A DNA stretch of 24,396 nt from an uncultured Collinsella sp. (GTDB lineage: Bacteria; Actinomycetota; Coriobacteriia; Coriobacteriales; Coriobacteriaceae): NCBI GenBank assembly GCA_900542275.1, contig UQMW01000035.1, positions 1 through 24,396 of the forward strand. Direction: 5' to 3'. The position numbers and the translations under genes were made by a program. Shown here in pieces: positions 22,517 through 24,396 of the stretch; the stretch's first letter is position 1; the number at the start of each line of letters is the position of its first letter. The notes beneath the pieces are model-generated. The model had not been told where the DNA came from. It worked only from the letters and a program-made list of their open reading frames with translations, and did no database searches.

Positions 22517-23128
22517 ATGACCGATATTCTGGAGCGCGATGGCCTCTCCGTCGAGTTGCTCTCATCCCTTTCTTATAAAAGCGAGCTGGGGATATCGCTT
22601 AAGAAGAACCTACATTATTTTGATCGGGACCTTCTGCTTGCTGAGCTCTTTAGAGCTAATGAGTGGTATCAAGGCCAATCGGCATTGGTTGACTTGCCTA
22701 TAGACAGTCGAATTAAATCTCTTCAGTCTATCAAGCTTAAGCTGGACCGTTATTGGCCCGATCATCAAGTGCGTAAGGTCTTTAATGACTTGCTCGGCTT
22801 TCGATCCATTGTTGATTCTTATGAATCCGTTCTTGCGTTAAGCAGTTCTGATTTTAAAGTTGTTAATCTATCTGCTGGAAAAGCCATAGATGACGGTTAT
22901 CGTGGCGTTCATCTCTATTATGTGCGTGAAGCTCGCTGTTATCCGATAGAGCTTCAGTACAATACCTTCTTTGATAGGCAGTTAAATAACTGGCTTCACA
23001 AGTATTTGTATAAGAAGACCGTTGATTCGTCGATCGGTGCCTTCTTGCGAATGCGTTACGAGGCCGGTTTGATTCATGATGAAGCTGAGTTCAGAGGGGA
23101 GTTGGCTGATGCGCTATCTGGTTGCTAA
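22517..23128 (+). CDS. Stand-alone RelA/SpoT-fold nucleotidyltransferase (small alarmone synthetase-like)
   Basis: 203 aa, no hydrolase, TGS or ACT domain. The synthetase-fold landmarks appear in order: RIKSLQSIKLKL (residues 65-76), DLLGFRSI (91-98), GYRGVH (127-132) and ELQYNT (145-150). These correspond to the RxK..SI..K, DxxGxR, GYxSxH and ExQxRT motifs of (p)ppGpp synthetases, though Ser is Gly in GYRGVH and Arg is Asn in the last motif. It may make an alarmone, or be a toxSAS-type enzyme that modifies tRNA or nucleotides; the sequence cannot tell which. ATG 22517 follows AAAGGGG by 7 nt; the preceding GTG 22514 is an alternative. Its 3' end overlaps the next gene by 20 bp. It is strikingly AT-rich between GC-rich rmlA and rmlB. 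Confidence 0.75.
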   Translation: MTDILERDGLSVELLSSLSYKSELGISLKKNLHYFDRDLLLAELFRANEWYQGQSALVDLPIDSRIKSLQSIKLKLDRYWPDHQVRKVFNDLLGFRSIVDSYESVLALSSSDFKVVNLSAGKAIDDGYRGVHLYYVREARCYPIELQYNTFFDRQLNNWLHKYLYKKTVDSSIGAFLRMRYEAGLIHDEAEFRGELADALSGC

Positions 23129-23339
23129 GTGGTTTTCTAAGCAAGGTTCGCTGGTGATGGCCGTTAAGCCGGGCAAGGAGCTTATTGAGATGATGCGAAG
23201 GGTGCAGGGTCGTTTTGGCACCTCTGACCTTCAGCTCGTTACCATCAGTCGTCCCTCCGCATATGGCGAGTACGAACCGTTTGAGTTTGTCCATTCCGAA
23301 GAGCAGCTTGTGGCGCGCCTTGAGCAGCAAGCTGCGTAA
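23109..23339 (+). CDS. 76-aa protein, DUF6718-like, overlapping the RelA/SpoT gene
   Basis: Starts at ATG 23109, inside the end of the preceding gene (20-bp overlap), with GAGGGGAG upstream. The sequence begins MRYLVAKWFSKQGSLVMAVK and holds the segment LQLVTISRPSAYGEYEPFEFV. I recall this as the hallmark of DUF6718, a short family of unknown function in gut Firmicutes and Actinobacteria; that assignment is from memory. There are no cysteines, signal peptide or membrane helix. Small size, overlap with a nucleotidyltransferase-fold gene and shared AT-rich composition suggest one transferred unit, possibly a toxin-antitoxin pair. Function is unknown. It is followed 12 nt later by rmlB. Confidence 0.7.
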   Translation: MRYLVAKWFSKQGSLVMAVKPGKELIEMMRRVQGRFGTSDLQLVTISRPSAYGEYEPFEFVHSEEQLVARLEQQAA

Positions 23340-23351
23340 ATAAGGAGAATA

Positions 23352-24371
23352 ATGTCTGAGATCTTTGAACCCAAGAACATCATCGTCACGGGCGGCTGCG
23401 GCTTCATCGGCAGCAACTTCGTGCACTACGTGGTGGACAACCACCCCGACGTGCACGTGACCGTCCTGGACAAGCTGACCTACGCCGGCAACCCCGAGAA
23501 CATCGCGGGCCTGCCCGAGGATAGGGTCGAGCTCGTCGTGGGCGACATCTGCGACGCGGAGCTGCTCGACAGGCTCGTCCCCGGCCACGACGCGATCGTG
23601 CACTACGCCGCAGAGAGCCACAACGACAACTCCATCGCCGATCCGGAGCCGTTCCTGCGCACCAACGTGGAGGGCACCTTCCGCCTGCTGGAGGCCGTCC
23701 GCAAATACGGCATCCGCTACCACCACGTCTCCACCGACGAGGTCTACGGCGACCTGGCGCTCGACGACCCAGCCAAGTTCACCGAGGAGACGCCGTACCA
23801 CCCGTCCTCGCCGTACTCGAGCACCAAGGCCAGCTCCGACATGCTCGTGCGCGCCTGGACCCGCACCTACGGCCTGCGCACCACGATCTCCAACTGCTCC
23901 AACAACTACGGCCCCTACCAGCACGTGGAGAAGTTCATCCCCAGGCAGATTACCAACATCGTCGACGGCGTGCGCCCCAAGCTCTACGGCCGCGGCGAGA
24001 ACGTCCGCGACTGGATCCACACCGAGGACCACTCCTCGGCCGTCTGGGACATCCTGACCAAGGGCCGCATGGGGGAGACCTACCTCATCGGCGCCGACGG
24101 CGAGAGGAACAACATCACGGTCCTGCGCATGATCCTCGAGGCGATGGGGAAGGACCCCGAGGACTTCGACTGGGTCGCCGACCGCCCCGGCCACGACCGC
24201 CGCTACGCCATCGACTCGACCAAGCTCCAGCGCGAGCTCGGCTGGAGGCCGGCCCACACCGACTTCGCCGGGGGCCTCAAGGCCACCATCGACTGGTACG
24301 TCGCCAACGAGCCCTGGTGGCGCCCGGCCAAGGAGGCCACCGAGGCCCGCTACCGCGCGCAGGGGCAGTAA
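23352..24371 (+). CDS. rmlB: dTDP-glucose 4,6-dehydratase
   Basis: RmlB (RfbB) converts dTDP-glucose to dTDP-4-keto-6-deoxyglucose, the second step to dTDP-rhamnose. It is an extended short-chain dehydrogenase/reductase. NAD-binding TGGCGFIG is at residues 13-20, VSTDEVYG holds the active-site region, YSSTK is at 155-159 with catalytic Tyr and Lys, and NCSNNYGPYQ and RPGHDRRYAID follow. 339 aa, full length. AAGGAGA lies just before the ATG. GC-rich codon use matches rmlA. rmlC and rmlD would be expected downstream, beyond the window; the last 25 bases hold nothing recognisable. Confidence 0.96.
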   Translation: MSEIFEPKNIIVTGGCGFIGSNFVHYVVDNHPDVHVTVLDKLTYAGNPENIAGLPEDRVELVVGDICDAELLDRLVPGHDAIVHYAAESHNDNSIADPEPFLRTNVEGTFRLLEAVRKYGIRYHHVSTDEVYGDLALDDPAKFTEETPYHPSSPYSSTKASSDMLVRAWTRTYGLRTTISNCSNNYGPYQHVEKFIPRQITNIVDGVRPKLYGRGENVRDWIHTEDHSSAVWDILTKGRMGETYLIGADGERNNITVLRMILEAMGKDPEDFDWVADRPGHDRRYAIDSTKLQRELGWRPAHTDFAGGLKATIDWYVANEPWWRPAKEATEARYRAQGQ

Positions 24372-24396
24372 GACCGCGTCCCGGCGAACCGCACCG

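Overview
The window reads as chromosomal DNA of a high-GC, human-gut-type actinobacterium of the class Coriobacteriia. Collinsella is my best guess, made from codon bias, protein flavour and gene order recalled from memory, not from any search. The sequence has dense G+C-rich genes, strong Shine-Dalgarno sites, several GTG/TTG starts and classic intrinsic terminators.

Layout. (1) 3-2483: the 3' part of a fused 2Fe-2S/molybdopterin hydroxylase (XdhD-like), then a terminator. (2) 2624-6289: tRNA-Leu(UAG), then the protein-folding and proteolysis block tig-clpP-clpX, closed by a 13-bp terminator. (3) 6576-10896: valS and folC. (4) 11156-12244 (minus): an M24 Xaa-Pro-type peptidase. (5) 12727-15941 (minus): a tightly coupled three-gene redox operon (GlpA-like FAD oxidase with a BFD-type Fe-S tail, a pyridine-nucleotide flavoprotein, and a DUF1667 cysteine protein), with a perfect palindromic operator candidate in front. 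(6) 16588-19016: a two-helix membrane zinc-ribbon protein and a threonyl-tRNA synthetase lacking the TGS domain, followed by tandem terminators. (7) 19342 to the end: the start of an exopolysaccharide/capsule operon led by a LoaP/NusG-type antiterminator, then a polyprenyl-phosphate sugar transferase, a family-2 glycosyltransferase, rmlA, a stand-alone RelA/SpoT-fold synthetase overlapping a 76-aa protein, and rmlB. The dTDP-rhamnose genes are GC-rich, while the transferases and the RelA/SpoT pair are visibly AT-richer, so the operon is a mosaic.

The most unusual content is intergenic. Between 16111 and 16488 lie ten 16-nt repeats in strictly alternating orientation, forming five hairpins with loops of exactly 25 nt and an 80-81 bp period; the pairing deviations are almost all G-U compatible on the + strand. 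Two further elements (10949-11106 and 12401-12560) share an interior of exactly 102 nt that aligns without gaps, yet their 28-29 nt outer arms are unrelated in sequence and each is self-complementary; they flank the peptidase gene. Two other cruciform elements (6440-6555 and 9284-9400) flank valS. A separate 22-bp hairpin (12603-12669), REP-like GGGAC palindromes and a G10 tract before the sugar transferase complete the picture.

How it works together: regions 2, 3 and 6 are housekeeping (protein folding, ATP-dependent proteolysis, tRNA charging, folate polyglutamylation). Region 5 is probably an anaerobic dehydrogenase complex. Region 7 builds a rhamnose-containing surface polysaccharide, with processive antitermination, possible slippage at the G tract and an alarmone-like enzyme as candidate control layers.
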